NCBI GenBank assembly: GCA_030035585.1
Contig: CM057471.1
Location: forward strand, 92,567,819 to 92,631,818
Origin: Dugong dugon
Lineage: Eukaryota > Chordata > Mammalia > Sirenia > Dugongidae
Direction: 5' to 3'
Length of the DNA stretch: 64,000 nt
Below, piece by piece: positions 46,743-58,216 of the stretch (positions are counted from its first letter, which is position 1; each line of letters starts with the position of its first letter). Made by a program: the position numbers and the translations under genes. The notes below the pieces were generated by a model. That model saw only the letters and a list, made by a program, of their open reading frames with translations, made no database searches and was not told the origin of the DNA.

Positions 46743-48460
46743 TTCTGTTTGAATTAATTAATTATCCAATGAAAACCTTATGAACAGCAGTGGAACATTG
46801 TCTGATATAGTGCCGGAAGATGAGTCCCTCAGGTTGGAAGGCACTCAAAGTACAACTAGGGAAGAGCTTCCTCCTCAAAGTAGAGTTGACCTTAATGATG
46901 TGGATGGAGACAAGCTTTTGAGACCTTCATCTGCTGACGTGGCATGGCTCAAAATGAGAAGAAACAGCTGCAAACATCCATTAATAATCAGAATGTGGAA
47001 TGTACAAAATATGAATCTAGGAAAATTAGAAATCATCAGAAATGAAATGGAACACATGAACATCAATATCCTAGGCATTAATGAGCTGAAATGGACTGGT
47101 ATTGGCCATTTTGAATAGGGTAATCATATGGCCCACTATGCTGGTAATGACAAATTGAAGAGGAATGGCACTGTATTCATCATCAAAAAGAACATTTCAA
47201 GAAGTACAATGCTCTGAAGTATAATGCTGTCAGTGATAGGCTAACATCCATACACCGACAAGGAAGACCAGTTAATACGACTATGATTCAAATTTACGCA
47301 CCAACCACTAAGAAGAAAGATGAAGAAACTGAAGATTTTTATGAACTTCTGCAGTCTGAAATTGATGAAACAGGCAATCAGGATGCACTGATAATTACTG
47401 ATGATTGGAAAGTGAAACTTGGAAACAAAGAAGAAGGATCAGTAGTTGGAAAATATGGCCTTGGTGAAAAAAATGATGCTGGAGATTGCATGATAGAATT
47501 TTACAATACCAACAACTTCTTCATTGCCAATACCTGTTTTTAACAACATAAACGGCAACTATACACATGGACCTCGCCGAGTGGAATATGCAGGAATCAA
47601 ATGGACTACATCTGTGGAAAGAGATGATGGAAAAGCTCAATATCATCAGTTGGAACAAGGCCAGGGATGACTGTGGAACAGACCATCAATTGTTCATATG
47701 CAAGTTCAAGTTGAAACTAAAGAAAACTAGAACAAGTCCACGAGAGACAAAATATGACCTTGAGTATATACCACAGGAATTTAGAGACCACCTTGAGAAT
47801 AGATTTGATGCACTGAACACTAATGACTGAAGACCAGATAAGTTGTCAGGTGGCATCAAGGACATCATACATGAAGAAAGCAGCAGGTCATTTAAAAGGC
47901 AGGAAAGAAGGAAAAGACCAAAATGGATGTCAGAAGAGACTCTGAAACTTGCTCTTGAAAGTCGAGTAGCTAAAGCGAAAGGAAGAAATGATGAAGTAAA
48001 AGAAGTGAGCAGAAGATTTCAAAGGGTAACTTGAGAAGACAAAGCAAAGTATTATAATGACATGTGCAAAGATCTGGAGTTAAAAAAGTAAAAAGAAAGA
48101 ACATTTTTCAAGCTGAAAGAACTGAAGAAAAAGATCAAACCTTGAGTTGCAATAGTGAAGGATTCTATAGGCAAAATACTGAACGATGCAGGAAACATCA
48201 AAAGAAAATGGAAGGAATATACAGAGTCACTGTACCAAAAAGAATTGGCCAATATTCAGTCATTTCAGGAAGTAGCATATGATCAAGAACTGATGGTACT
48301 GAAGGAAGAAGTCCAAGCTGCATTGAAGACATTGGCAAAAAACAAAGCTCCAGGAGTTGATGGAATACTAATTGAGATGTTTCAACAAATGGATGCAGTG
48401 CTAGAACTGTTCACTTTCTATGTCAAGAAATTTGGATGACAGTTACCTGACCAGCTGACT

Positions 48461-48530
48461 GGAAGAGATACATATTTATGCCCATTCCAAAGCCAACCGG
48501 AAGAGATACATATTTATGCCCACTCCAAAG
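48461..48530 (+). repeat. Tandem duplication inside the RTE
   Basis: Two 32-bp units (48,461-48,492 and 48,499-48,530) with one mismatch and a 6-bp spacer, period 38. The period is not a multiple of three, so it shifts the reading frame. Confidence 0.93.
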
Positions 48531-49293
48531 GAAGGTGATCCAACCGAATGTGCAAATTATCAAACAATATCATTAATATCACTCAAGTAAAATTTTGCTG
48601 AAGATCATTCAAAAGTAGTTGCAGCAGTACATCAACAGGGAACTGCCAGAAATTCAAGCCAGAATCAGAAGCAGGCATGGAAGGAGGGATATCATTGCTG
48701 ATATCAGATAGATCCTGGATGAAAGCAGAGAATACCAGAAAGATGTTTTCCTGTGTTTTATTTGACTATGCAAAGGCATTCAACTGTGTAAATCATAACA
48801 AATTATGGATAACATTGCGAAGAATGGGAATTCCGGAACACTTAATTGTGCTCATGAGGAGCCTGAACATAGACCAAGAGGCAGTTGTTTGAACAGAACA
48901 AGAAGATACTGCGTGGTTTAAAGTCAGAAAAGGTGAGCATCAAGGTTTTATCCTTTCACAACACTTATTCAATCTGGATGCTGAGCAAATAATCTGAGAA
49001 GCTGGACCATATGAAGAAGAACGGGGCATCAGAATTGGAGGAAGACTCATTAACAACCTAAGATATGCAGATGACAACATTGTTTGCGGAAAGTGCAGAG
49101 GACTTGAAGCAATTACTGATGAAATCAAATATTACAGCCCTTCTGTGTATATTACACTTCAACATAAAGGAAAAAAAAAAAATCCTCACAACTAGACCAA
49201 TAAACAACATCATGATAAATGGAGAAAATATTGAAGTTGCCAAGGATTTCACAGTACTTGGATCCACAATCAACACCCATGGAAGCAGCAGTC

Positions 49294-49307
49294 AAGAAAT
49301 CATTGCA
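49294..49307 (+). repeat. L1 target-site duplication, left (aagaaatcattgca)
   Basis: Identical 14 bp at 57,629-57,642. The A-rich start fits an L1 endonuclease cut. Confidence 0.93.
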
Positions 49308-50953
49308 GACTTCTGGCAAAATGGCGCTCTAGGCAGAAGCACCATGCCGTACCTCCACAGCAAAGATCTGAAAAACTAAGCCAAACAGAGAAAACAGCAA
49401 TCCTGAAACCCTAAAACATCAAATGAAGAGATAAAGAACTCAGCCAAGCACCAATGGAGTGAGAAAACTGACAGAAAACAGAGAGCGAGGAGAGATTCAT
49501 GCAGAGGTCCCCTAATCAGTTAATGCAGCGTGGATCCACCATCTTGGACTCCTATCAAAGACCACCAAATAGGGGGTATGAGAAAGCAGCTTCACGGAGC
49601 TTCCAGCGGGAGACAGAACAACTGGCAATTTGTGATGTATGCTTTCCCACCTCCCACCCTTCTTCACCCCCACTCAGCCTCCTCTGCTTCCCGTGGCCAC
49701 AGTCTCATGGCCGGGAAGCACCAGCTGCTTGGATTCCACCCGCCCACACTGGCCGGCTCTCTGAGTGCCATTTGTTGGCTGTTGGTGTTGCTTTTTTTCT
49801 GCTTCTTTTGATTTCTTCCTTACCTCTCACCACCTCCCCCTCCTTTTGCTCAAATACCTGGCTCCATGCACCATCTTTTCTTCTTCCTGAGGGGTTGCGG
49901 AGCTCTGTTCAAGTGTGGAGCTGCTTCTCGGTCTGGGCTGCCATGCTGGTGGGATCCCGGGGCTTTTGTTTGTTTGTTTATTTTGAATTGTTTGTGTGTT
50001 TTATTTTCATTTTCTTGAGTTGGGAGCCTGTTCTGGCCGGGCGGTGCTGCGCAGCTAGTAGCCTAACCCCTTGGATTGTACAGACGCACAGATGGATCCC
50101 TGAGGGCATTTCTTTTTTTGTGGGTTTTTTTTTTCTTCTGTTTTTTGGGGGCTTTTCTTGTTCTTTTTTTTCCTTTTAAATTTGTTTTGTTTTCTTTTCC
50201 CTCTTCTTCCCTTTTTGTCTTTCTTCATTACTCAGTATCTCATCTTTCTATACCTTCCTCCTCTTTCTGTTCCCTGTGTACCTGATGATGAATACCTCTA
50301 TGCTTTTGAGCCAGGCTGTACTGCAACACCTGAGAACAACTTCCTGAGACCTCATAGCTGCGCCGGTGGGATTCCTGGGAGCTTTGTTGTTCTTTTCCTT
50401 TCTGATTTTTATTTATTCATTCTTTTCTTTTTTTCTTCTTATTCCCCTTTTTGTTTTTCTCCATTTCATAGTCTCTCAACGCTCCACACCAACAGAAAGC
50501 TCACCCTAGCACTCTTTTTGTTTGTTCATGTGTTTTTGGCTCCTGTTCCTATCTCCTCTCTCCCATATCCATCTTAGCTCTACACATAACAATCTCCCCC
50601 CAACACCCTGCCTACCTGCACCGTGCGCTTAACATCACACCACCAAGTAGTACAGGCAAGGCCTAATGAAACCTGCCCCGCACTGATTACCAATGCACCC
50701 TGGTGGCTGTAGTAAGTTCCACAAACAACCCGTCCCAATAACTCCTCTTCAGCTAGACCTGCCCTGCTGTACCATATCTGAGTGATTGACCCTGCCAATT
50801 GGAGAAGGAGGCAAAAAGTATCGTGCCCACAGACCAGCAAACAACAAAGAACACAGAGCCCGCCTGCTCAGACATAGCCAAATAGAAAAAAAAAAAAAAA
50901 AAAGGATGAAACAAATAAATCTACAATCAACAAATGAGAAAAATAAGTACTGA
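49308..50953 (+). promoter_or_regulatory. L1 5' UTR with internal promoter region
   Basis: Early part GC-richer (cagcgtggatccaccatctt). 49,960-50,580 is strongly T and C rich on the sense strand. An A-rich end with (A)18 at 50,886 precedes ORF1. The region should have held the pol II promoter of the element. It contains a 226-codon frame starting with a true ATG at 49,499 and ending at 50,179. Confidence 0.7.
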
Positions 50954-51995
50954 GTGCCCAGAAGACAGCAGACAATATCAAAACATTTACAAAAACAGGA
51001 CAGGATGGTTCCAGTAGGTGTCCAAAATAAAACACCAGATGACTTTGCAGTGGAAGAAAAGGAACTAGAACTACAGGGAATTCAAATCTCTACTACTAGG
51101 AATTCTCCAAGAGTTGAAGCAAAAAAGCAGACAAAAATGAGGAAAAAATAGACAAATTCTTGGAAAATACAGACAAAAAATTGGAAGAACTCAGGAAACT
51201 AATGCAGGAACAAAATGCCAAAATAAATTCACAATTAGAAATTATACAAAAACAACAATTAGAAATCCAAAAGATAAACAACAAGATTTCAGAAATGGAC
51301 GGTGTCGTAGAAGGGCTGAGGAGCAGATTTGAAATGGTGGAAGACAGAATCAGTGGAATTGAAGACAAACACTTGGATACAACTCTGTTTCAGGAAAACT
51401 CAGAAAAAAGAACAAAGAAAAATAAAGAGACCCTGAGAGTTATATGGAATACAGTCAAAAGCAAAAATTTTCGAGTGATTGGAATTCCAGAACAGGGGGA
51501 GAAAACAGAAAACACAGAGAGGATCATTGAAGAACCACTGACAGAAAACTTCCCCAATATCACGAAAGATGAAAGGTTGGCCATCGAAGAAGCTCAACGA
51601 ACCCCATATAGGATAGACCCCAAAATAAAATCACCAAGGCATATCACAATCACACTCGCCAAAACCAAAGACAAAGAATTCTGAGAGCAGCTCATGAAAA
51701 CCAAGAAGTCACATACAGAGGAGAAACAATAAAACTAAGCTCAGATTATTCGGCAGAAACCATGCAGGCAAGAAAGCAATGGGATGACATCTATAAAATC
51801 TTGAAAGAAAAAAATTGCCAGCCAAGAATAATATATCCTGCAAAACCCTCGTTCAAATATGGTAGTGAAATTAAGACATTTACACATAAACAGAAATTAA
51901 GGGAATATGTAAAAACCAAATCAAACTTACAAGAATTATTAAAGGGAGTTCTTCGATCTGAGAACAAACAACTTCAGCTCACAGGCAGAATCTAG
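50954..51995 (+). pseudogene. L1 ORF1 pseudogene
   Basis: ORF1 codes for the RNA-binding chaperone that packs L1 RNA. Here the probable start codon reads GTG (50,954). A frameshift sits in an A-run at about 51,121. The second frame, 51,160-51,684, gives a long coiled coil (DKKLEELRKLMQEQNAKINS) and the RRM-type core with GIPEQGEKTENTERI. A second frameshift lies at about 51,675-51,684, after which SSDYSAETMQARKQWDDIYK and IIYPAKPSFKYGSEIKTF form the C-terminal domain. It ends at 51,995. The order of domains is normal; two shifts break it. Confidence 0.9.
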
Positions 51996-52412
51996 GATGC
52001 AGGATCGTATCAGTCAGATACCAATCTATGAGATGAACTCTCAAGGACTATCCAAAACCAAAAGAAATACACCAGGGAATCAGAGCACTTAATCAGTAAA
52101 TGACAACAACATCAGAACAATAAAAAAGGGAATAAATCGTGTAGGTATAGAACGTTCTAATGGAGTGGAAGGCAAGGTGATACCAAGTAATAATAGAATG
52201 CTTCAAACTTAGAAAGATAAGGGTAAATTTCATGGTAATCGAAAAAGAAGTTAACAAACATAAAAATAAAGGGGAAAAACATAAAGTCTCCGTAACAATG
52301 AAACCTACAAAAACAAAACAAAAGAAAAAAAATTCCACAAACAAAAGTAACTCAGCACAGAGAGTACGAAGAACAAAGAATATGTCAGCACCACAAAAAA
52401 AAGCACTACAAA
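51996..52412 (+). other. Long spacer between L1 ORF1 and ORF2
   Basis: About 417 bp of A-rich sequence without a recognisable protein separates the end of ORF1 from the ORF2 start, far longer than the few dozen bases in human L1. Confidence 0.7.
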
Positions 52413-55400
52413 ATGACAGCAATAAACTCACATCTATTAATAATTACAGTGAATATAAATGGACTCAATGCACCCATAAAGAGATGGAGAGTGACAGCAT
52501 AGATAAGAAAACAAGATCCATCAATATGCTATCTACAAGAGACACATGTTAGAAACAAATGTGAATTTATTAAAACTTAAAGGTTGGAAAAAAAATATAT
52601 CAAGCTAACAACTACCAGAGAAGAACAGGTGTGGCAATACTAATCTCAGATAAAATAGACTTTAAAACAAAATCCACAATAAAAGACAAAGAAGGACACT
52701 ATATAATGATTAAAGGGATGAACCATCATGAAGAAATAACCATAATAAACATCTATGCACCCAATGGCAGGGCTCCAAAATACATAAAACAAACACTAAC
52801 AACACTGAAAAGAGACATTGACGGTTCCACAATAATAGTAGGAGACTTCAACAGACCGCTCTCAGTAAAGGACAGAACAACTGAAAAGAAACTCAGCAAA
52901 GATACAGAAGACCTAAAGGGCATAATCAGCCAACTTGACCTCATAGACATATATAGAACACTCCATCCCACAGCTGCAAAGTACACATTCTTTTCCAATG
53001 CACATGGAATGTTCTCCAGAAGAGACCACATCTTAGGCCACAGAGCAATCCTGAACAAGAACCAAAACGTTGAGATAATTTAAAGTATCTTCTCTGACCA
53101 CAGTGCCATCAAGGTAGAAATTACAACAGAAAGAGCAAGGAAAAAACAATCAATTACATGGAAACCGAATAATACCCTGCTTACATATCACTGTGTAATA
53201 GAAGAAATCAGAGATGGAATCAAAAAATTCCTAGAATCAAAGGAGGATGAAAACACATCATACCAAAACCTTTGGGACACAGCAAATGCAGTCCTCAGAG
53301 GACAATTTATAGCAATAGATGCACACATCAAAAAAGAAGAAAGGGACAAAATCAAAATGTTAACCACACAACTCGAAGAAACAGAATGAGAACAGCAAAA
53401 AAAGCCCACAGCCACCAGAAGAAAGGAAATAATAAAGACCAGAGTAGAAATAAATGAAACAGAGGATAGAAAAACAATAGAAAGAATCAACAAAACCAAA
53501 AGCTGGTTCTTTGAAAGAATCAACAAAATCGAAAAACTACTGGCCAGACTGACAAAAGAAAAACAGGAGAGGGCACATATAACCCAAATAAGAAATTAAA
53601 TGGGTGACATTACAATAGACCCAACAGAAATAAAAAGGATCATAACAGAATATTATGAAAAACTATACTCCAACACATTTGAAAACATAGAGGAAATGGA
53701 AAAATTTCTAGAATCACACTACCTACCTAAACTACAACAAAGTGATGTTGAAAATCTGAACAGACCCATAGCAAGAGAAGAGATTGAAAAGGTAGTAAAA
53801 AAACTCCCAACCAAAAAAAACCCTGGCCCAGATGGCTTCACTGGAGAATTCTACAAAACATTCAGAGAAGAGCTTGTACCAGTACTACTCAAGCTATTTC
53901 AGAGCATAGAAGAGGAAGCAACACTTCCAAATTCATTCTATGAAGCCAACATAACCCTGATACCAAAGCCAGGCAAAGACGCCACAAAAAAAGAAAATTA
54001 CAGACCAATATCTCTCATGAATATAGATGCAAAAATTCTCAACAAAATTCTAGCCAATAGAATTCAGCATCTTAACAAAAAAAATAATACATCACAACCA
54101 AGTAGGATTCATGCCAGGTATGCAAGGATGGTTCAACATTAGAAAATCAATCAATGTAATCCACCACATAAATAAAAGGAAAGAAAAGAATCACATGATC
54201 ATATCAATTGATGCAGAAAAGGCATTCGACAAAGTCCAACACCCACTCCTGATAAAAACTCTCAATGAAATAGGTATAGAAGGGAAATTTCTCAACATAA
54301 TAAAGGGCATCTATGCAAAACCAATGGCCAACATCATTTGTAATGGAGAGAGGCTGAAAACATTCCCCTTGAGAACAGGAGCAAGACAAGGATGCCCTTT
54401 ATCACCACTCCTATTTAACATTGTGCTGGAAGTCCTAGCAAGAGCAATAAGGCAAGAAAAAGAAATAAAGGGCATCCAAATTGGTAATGAAGAAGTTAAA
54501 CTGTCCCTGTTTGTGGATGATATGATACTATACATAGAAAACCCGAAAGACTCCACGAGAAATCTACTGGGACTAATAGAAAGATTCTGCAGAGTAGCAG
54601 GATACAAGATTAAACATACAAAAATCAGTTGGATTCCTATACACCAATAAGGAGAATGATGAAAAGGAAATCAGGAAAACAATACCATTTATAATAGCCC
54701 CTAAAAAAATAAAATAGTTGGGAATAAATCTAACCAGGGATGTAAAAGACTTATGCAAAGAAAGCTACAATACACTACTGCAAGAAACCCAAAGTGATCT
54801 ACATAAATGGAAAAACATACCATGCTCATGGATAGGTAGACCCAACATTGTGAAAATGAAAATTTACAAATACAATGCAATCCCGATCCAAATACCAACA
54901 ACATTCTTCAAAGAGATGGAAAAACTGATCATTAACTTTATATGGAAAGGGAAGAAGCCCCAAATAAGTAAAGCACTACTGAAGAAGAAAAATAAAGTTG
55001 GAGGACTCACACTACCTGACTTCAGAACCTAGTATGCAGCTACAGTAGTCAAAACAGCCTGGTACTGGTACAACAGTACCAACTGGTACATTGACCAGTG
55101 GAACAGAATTGAGAACCCAGATGTAAATCCATCCACCTACAGTCACCTGATCTTTGACAAGGGCCCAAAGTCCATCAAATGGGGAAAAGACAGTCTTTTT
55201 AACAAATGGTGCTGGCAAAACTGGATATCCATCTGCAAAAAAATGAAACAGGACCCATATCTCAGGCCATATACAAAAACTACTTCAAAATGGATCAAAG
55301 ACCTAAATATAAAGCCAAAAACTATGACGTTCATAGAAGGAAAAATCGGATGAACAGTACAGTGCTTAATACACGGCATTAGCAGGATACAAACCATAAC

Positions 55401-56228
55401 CATCAACACACAAACCCCAACAGATAAGCTAGATAACTGGGATCTTCTAAAAATCAAAAACCTATGCTCTTCAAAAGACTTCTCCAAAAGAGTAAAAAGA
55501 GAACCTACAGACTGGGAAAAAATTTTTGGACAGTACAAGTCAGACAAAGGTTTAGTCTCCATAATCTACAAGAAAATCCAACACCTCTACAACAAAAAGA
55601 CCAATAATCCAATTAAAAATGGGCAAAGGAAACGAACAGACACTTCACCAAAGAAGAAATTCAAGCAGCCAACAAACACATGAGGAAATGCTCGTGATCA
55701 CTAGCCATTAGAGAAATGCAAATTAAAACCACAGTGACATGCCATCTCACCCTGGCATTACTGGCACAAATCAAAAACACTGGAAATAGCAAATGTTGGA
55801 GGGGCTGCAGGGAGATCGTAACTCTTATGCACTGCTGGTGGGAATGCAAAATGATACAACCATTTTGGAAAATGATATGGCGCTTCCTTAGAAAGCTAGA
55901 AATAGACGTACCATACGATCCAGCAATCCCACTCCTAGGAATATATCCTAGAGAAATAAGAGTCATCTCTCGAATAGACATATGCACACCTATGTTCATG
56001 GCAGCATTGTTCACAATAGCAAAAAGATGGAAACAACCTAAATACCCATCAGGAGATGACTGGATAAACAAACTATGGTACATACACACAATGGAGTACT
56101 ATGCAACGAAAAAGAACAATGGTGAATCTGCAAAGCATCTCATAACATGGATGAAACTGGAGGACATTATGCTGAGTGAAATAAGTCAATCACCAAAGGA
56201 CAAATATTGTATAAGACCTCTATTGTAA
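52413..56228 (+). pseudogene. L1 ORF2 pseudogene (endonuclease, reverse transcriptase)
   Basis: Starts ATG at 52,413, with HLLIITVNINGLNAPIKRW, the usual N-terminus of the endonuclease. A TAG at 52,500-52,502 and a frameshift before 52,631 follow. The endonuclease keeps INIYAPN and GDFN (about 52,841-52,852) and SDHSAIKVE, and has one more stop at 53,081-53,083. Further stops lie near 53,386 and 53,597. The reverse transcriptase has [37 protein letters not shown], a frameshift in an A-run near 54,080, [28 protein letters not shown], and FVDD at 54,510-54,521 (the usual box is FADD; both Asp kept). A shift near 54,640 and stops near 55,030 and 55,351 follow. The C-terminal cysteine motif CWRGCREIVTLMHCWWEC is complete. 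It ends at 56,228. Confidence 0.92.
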
Positions 56229-57275
56229 AAACCCATGAAAAAGTTCACACACAAAAAGTAACAAACTTTGTTGGTTACCAGGGATGGGACGGGTGGGGGG
56301 GAATACTAAATAGGGAATAGATAAGTGGTATCTTTGTTGAAGGGTGAGACAGTACACAATACAGGGGAAACCAGCACAAGTTGTACAAGGAATGGTCACG
56401 GAATCTCCATAGACACATCCAAACTCCCTGAGGGACTGAATTGCTGGGCAGAGGGCTGTGGGGGCCATGGTCTTGGGGAACATCTAGTTCAATTGGCATA
56501 ATACAGTTTATAAAGGCAATGTTCTACATTCTACCTTGGTGAATAGTGTCTGGGGTCTTAAAAGCCTGTGAGTGGCCATCTAAGATACTCCACTGGTCTC
56601 ATCCCTTTGGGAGCAAGGGAGTGTGAAGAGAGCGGGATTCAAGGGAAAGATTAGTCCAAAGGACTAATGGACCACAGCTATCAAGGCCTCCACCAGACTG
56701 AGTCCAGTACCGCTAGATGGTGCCCGGCTACCACCACTGACTGCTCTGACCGGGATCACAACAGAGGATTCTGAACAAAGCTGTAGAAGGATGTAGAACA
56801 TAATTCTAACTCACAAAAAAAAAAAAAAAAGACCAGACTTACTGGCCTAAAGGAGACTGGAGAAACCTCGAGAGTAATGCCCCCAGATACCCTTTTAGCT
56901 CAGTGGTGAAGTCATTTCCGAGGTTCACCGTTCAGCCTAAGAGTGGACAGCCCCATAAAACCAAATGGGACTAATGAGGTACAGCAGTCCAGGGACAAGG
57001 GCCAGAAGACAGAAGGGGACAGGGAAGCTGGTGATAGGGAACCCAAGGTTGAGTAAGGGTAGTGTTGATGTGTTGTGAGGTTGTTAACCATTGTCCTAGG
57101 GCAACAAGTATACTAACTGTTAAATGAGAAACTATTTTGTTCTGTAAGCCTTCATCTGAAGTGAGAATCGCAGCGCAATTGGAAGAGTGTAGTTGATGTC
57201 ACTGAACTGTGCATGTAGAAATTTTTGAAATGGTGTATCTTTGGCTATGCATATTTTCACCAAAAAAAAAAAAAA
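56229..57275 (+). other. L1 3' UTR to first A-run
   Basis: Includes ggttaccagggatgggacgg with a G-run at 56,296-56,301, ctgtgggggccatggtcttg, an internal (A)16 run at 56,815, and ends at (A)14, 57,262-57,275. The same UTR is seen in antisense at 33,709-34,158 and 36,617-37,372. Confidence 0.8.
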
Positions 57276-57628
57276 TGTCGAGAAGGGAGAGGGTTACATG
57301 TTGTGGGATTGTTAACCAATGTCATAAAACAACATGTGTAGTACTGTTTCATGAGAAACTATTTGTTCTGTAAACCTTCACCTGAAGTACAATGAAAAAA
57401 AAAGTATTAAAAAAATAAAATAAAAAATAGAAAAAATTAAGGTTTCGCTTCAGGGAATACAGGAATACAATTCATGGAGGAAATCACAGTGTTATTCCAA
57501 AAGAATTCATCATGTTCTCTTGGCTACATTCCATGTAGCATTTTACAAATCATTTGCATGAACACATTGATTAGAAGTAAAATAGATGATACTTTTGAAG
57601 TCAAAAAAGAAAGAGAATAAAAAAGGAA
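57276..57628 (+). other. Extra tailed segments, probable 3' transduction
   Basis: After the (A)14 run, 57,276-57,390 is a second L1 3' end, 57,300-57,389 being a diverged repeat of 57,072-57,163. An A-rich tail runs about 57,393-57,434, then about 165 bp of non-L1 sequence (57,437-57,600), then an A-rich stretch with aataaa at 57,601-57,628. All of this lies left of the target duplication at 57,629, so it entered together with the L1. Confidence 0.7.
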
Positions 57629-58216
57629 AAGAAATCATTGCATTGAGGAAAGGACTCATTGCATTGGGCAAATCTGCTGCAAAAGGCCTCTCTAATGTGT
57701 TAAAATGCAGAGCTGTCACTTTAAGGACCCAAGCTGTGGTGTTTTCAACTGCCTCATATGCGTGCGAAAGCTTCGCAATAAATAAGAAAGACAGGAGAAT
57801 ATTTGATGCCTTTGAGTTAAGGTGCTGGCGAATAGTATAGAATATCCTGTGGACTGCCAAAATAACAAGCAAATCTGTCTTGGAAGAAGGACAGCCAGAA
57901 TGGTCCTTAGAAGCAAGGATGGTGAGACTTGTCTCACATACTTTCTAAGTTTTATAGGGAGGGATCGGTGGCTAGAGAAGGACATCATTCTTGGTAAAGT
58001 GGTTATCGCGTGGAGTTGGTTCCAACTCAGAGCAGTAAAGTAGAGGGTAGGGAAAAAAAGGAAAACCCTCAAGGAGATGAATTGACACAGTGACTGCAAC
58101 AATGGGCTTAAGCATAACAGTTATCTTCAGGATGGTGCAGGACCAGAAGCTGTTTCGTTCTGTTGTACTTAAGGTCGTTATGAGTCGGAACTGACTCCAC
58201 GGCACCTAACAACATG
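57629..58216 (+). mobile_element. RTE LINE, 3' part (second piece)
   Basis: Continues the RTE coding region after the L1: IALGKSAAKGLSNVLKC, VVFSTASYACESFAINKKD, RRIFDAFELRCWRIV, then NILWTAKITSKSVLEEGQPE beyond a stop. The non-coding tail includes tgactgcaacaatgggctta, aggatggtgcaggaccagaa and ctgactccacggcacctaac, ending in aacaaca. The tail matches the AfroSINE ends. Confidence 0.9.

Larger units (their letters stand above)
46769..49307 (+). mobile_element. RTE LINE, 5' and central part (first piece)
   Basis: An RTE/BovB-related non-LTR retrotransposon of the afrotherian type, starting ccaatgaaaaccttatgaac. The second piece is 57,629-58,216. Together they make 3.13 kb, close to full length for this family, with the 5' leader seemingly trimmed. 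A full-length L1 splits it within the last third of the coding region. The 3' tail of the second piece is shared with the AfroSINEs, the classic relation between a SINE and the LINE that copies it. Confidence 0.9.
46960..49307 (+). pseudogene. RTE endonuclease-reverse transcriptase pseudogene
   Basis: Reads in several frames. The APE-type endonuclease gives GKLEIIRNEMEHMNINILGI, NELKWTGIG, then YAPTTKK and, near 47,400, TDDWKVKLG, where the family's conserved Asn after the GDW motif is Lys. NNFFIANTCF and DCGTDHQLFICKFKLKLKK follow. The reverse transcriptase shows LAKNKAPGVDGI near 48,345 and FDYAKAFNCVNH near 48,765, where a catalytic Asp of the family has become Asn. The RYADD box at 49,061-49,075 is intact. 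It ends at DFTVLGSTINTHGSSSQEI before the L1. Frameshifts, stops and a 38-bp tandem duplication make it inactive. It once cut target DNA and copied RNA in the nucleus. Confidence 0.88.
49308..57628 (+). mobile_element. Full-length L1, inactive, inside the RTE
   Basis: About 8.3 kb, from cttctggcaaaatggcgctc to an A-rich tail, flanked by an exact 14-bp duplication. Parts: 5' UTR 49,308-50,953; ORF1 50,954-51,995; spacer 51,996-52,412; ORF2 52,413-56,228; 3' UTR from 56,229; then additional tailed segments to 57,628. Both ORFs have several frameshifts and stops, so it cannot move by its own proteins. It is the youngest large insertion in this part because it splits an RTE. Confidence 0.93.

Noticed and set aside
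50158-50577. 139-codon Phe/Ser-rich frame
   Set aside because: Entirely in the pyrimidine-rich part of the L1 5' UTR; composition explains it.
49308-57628. Active L1
   Set aside because: Length and target duplication are intact, but ORF1 has two frameshifts and ORF2 has at least three frameshifts and several stops.
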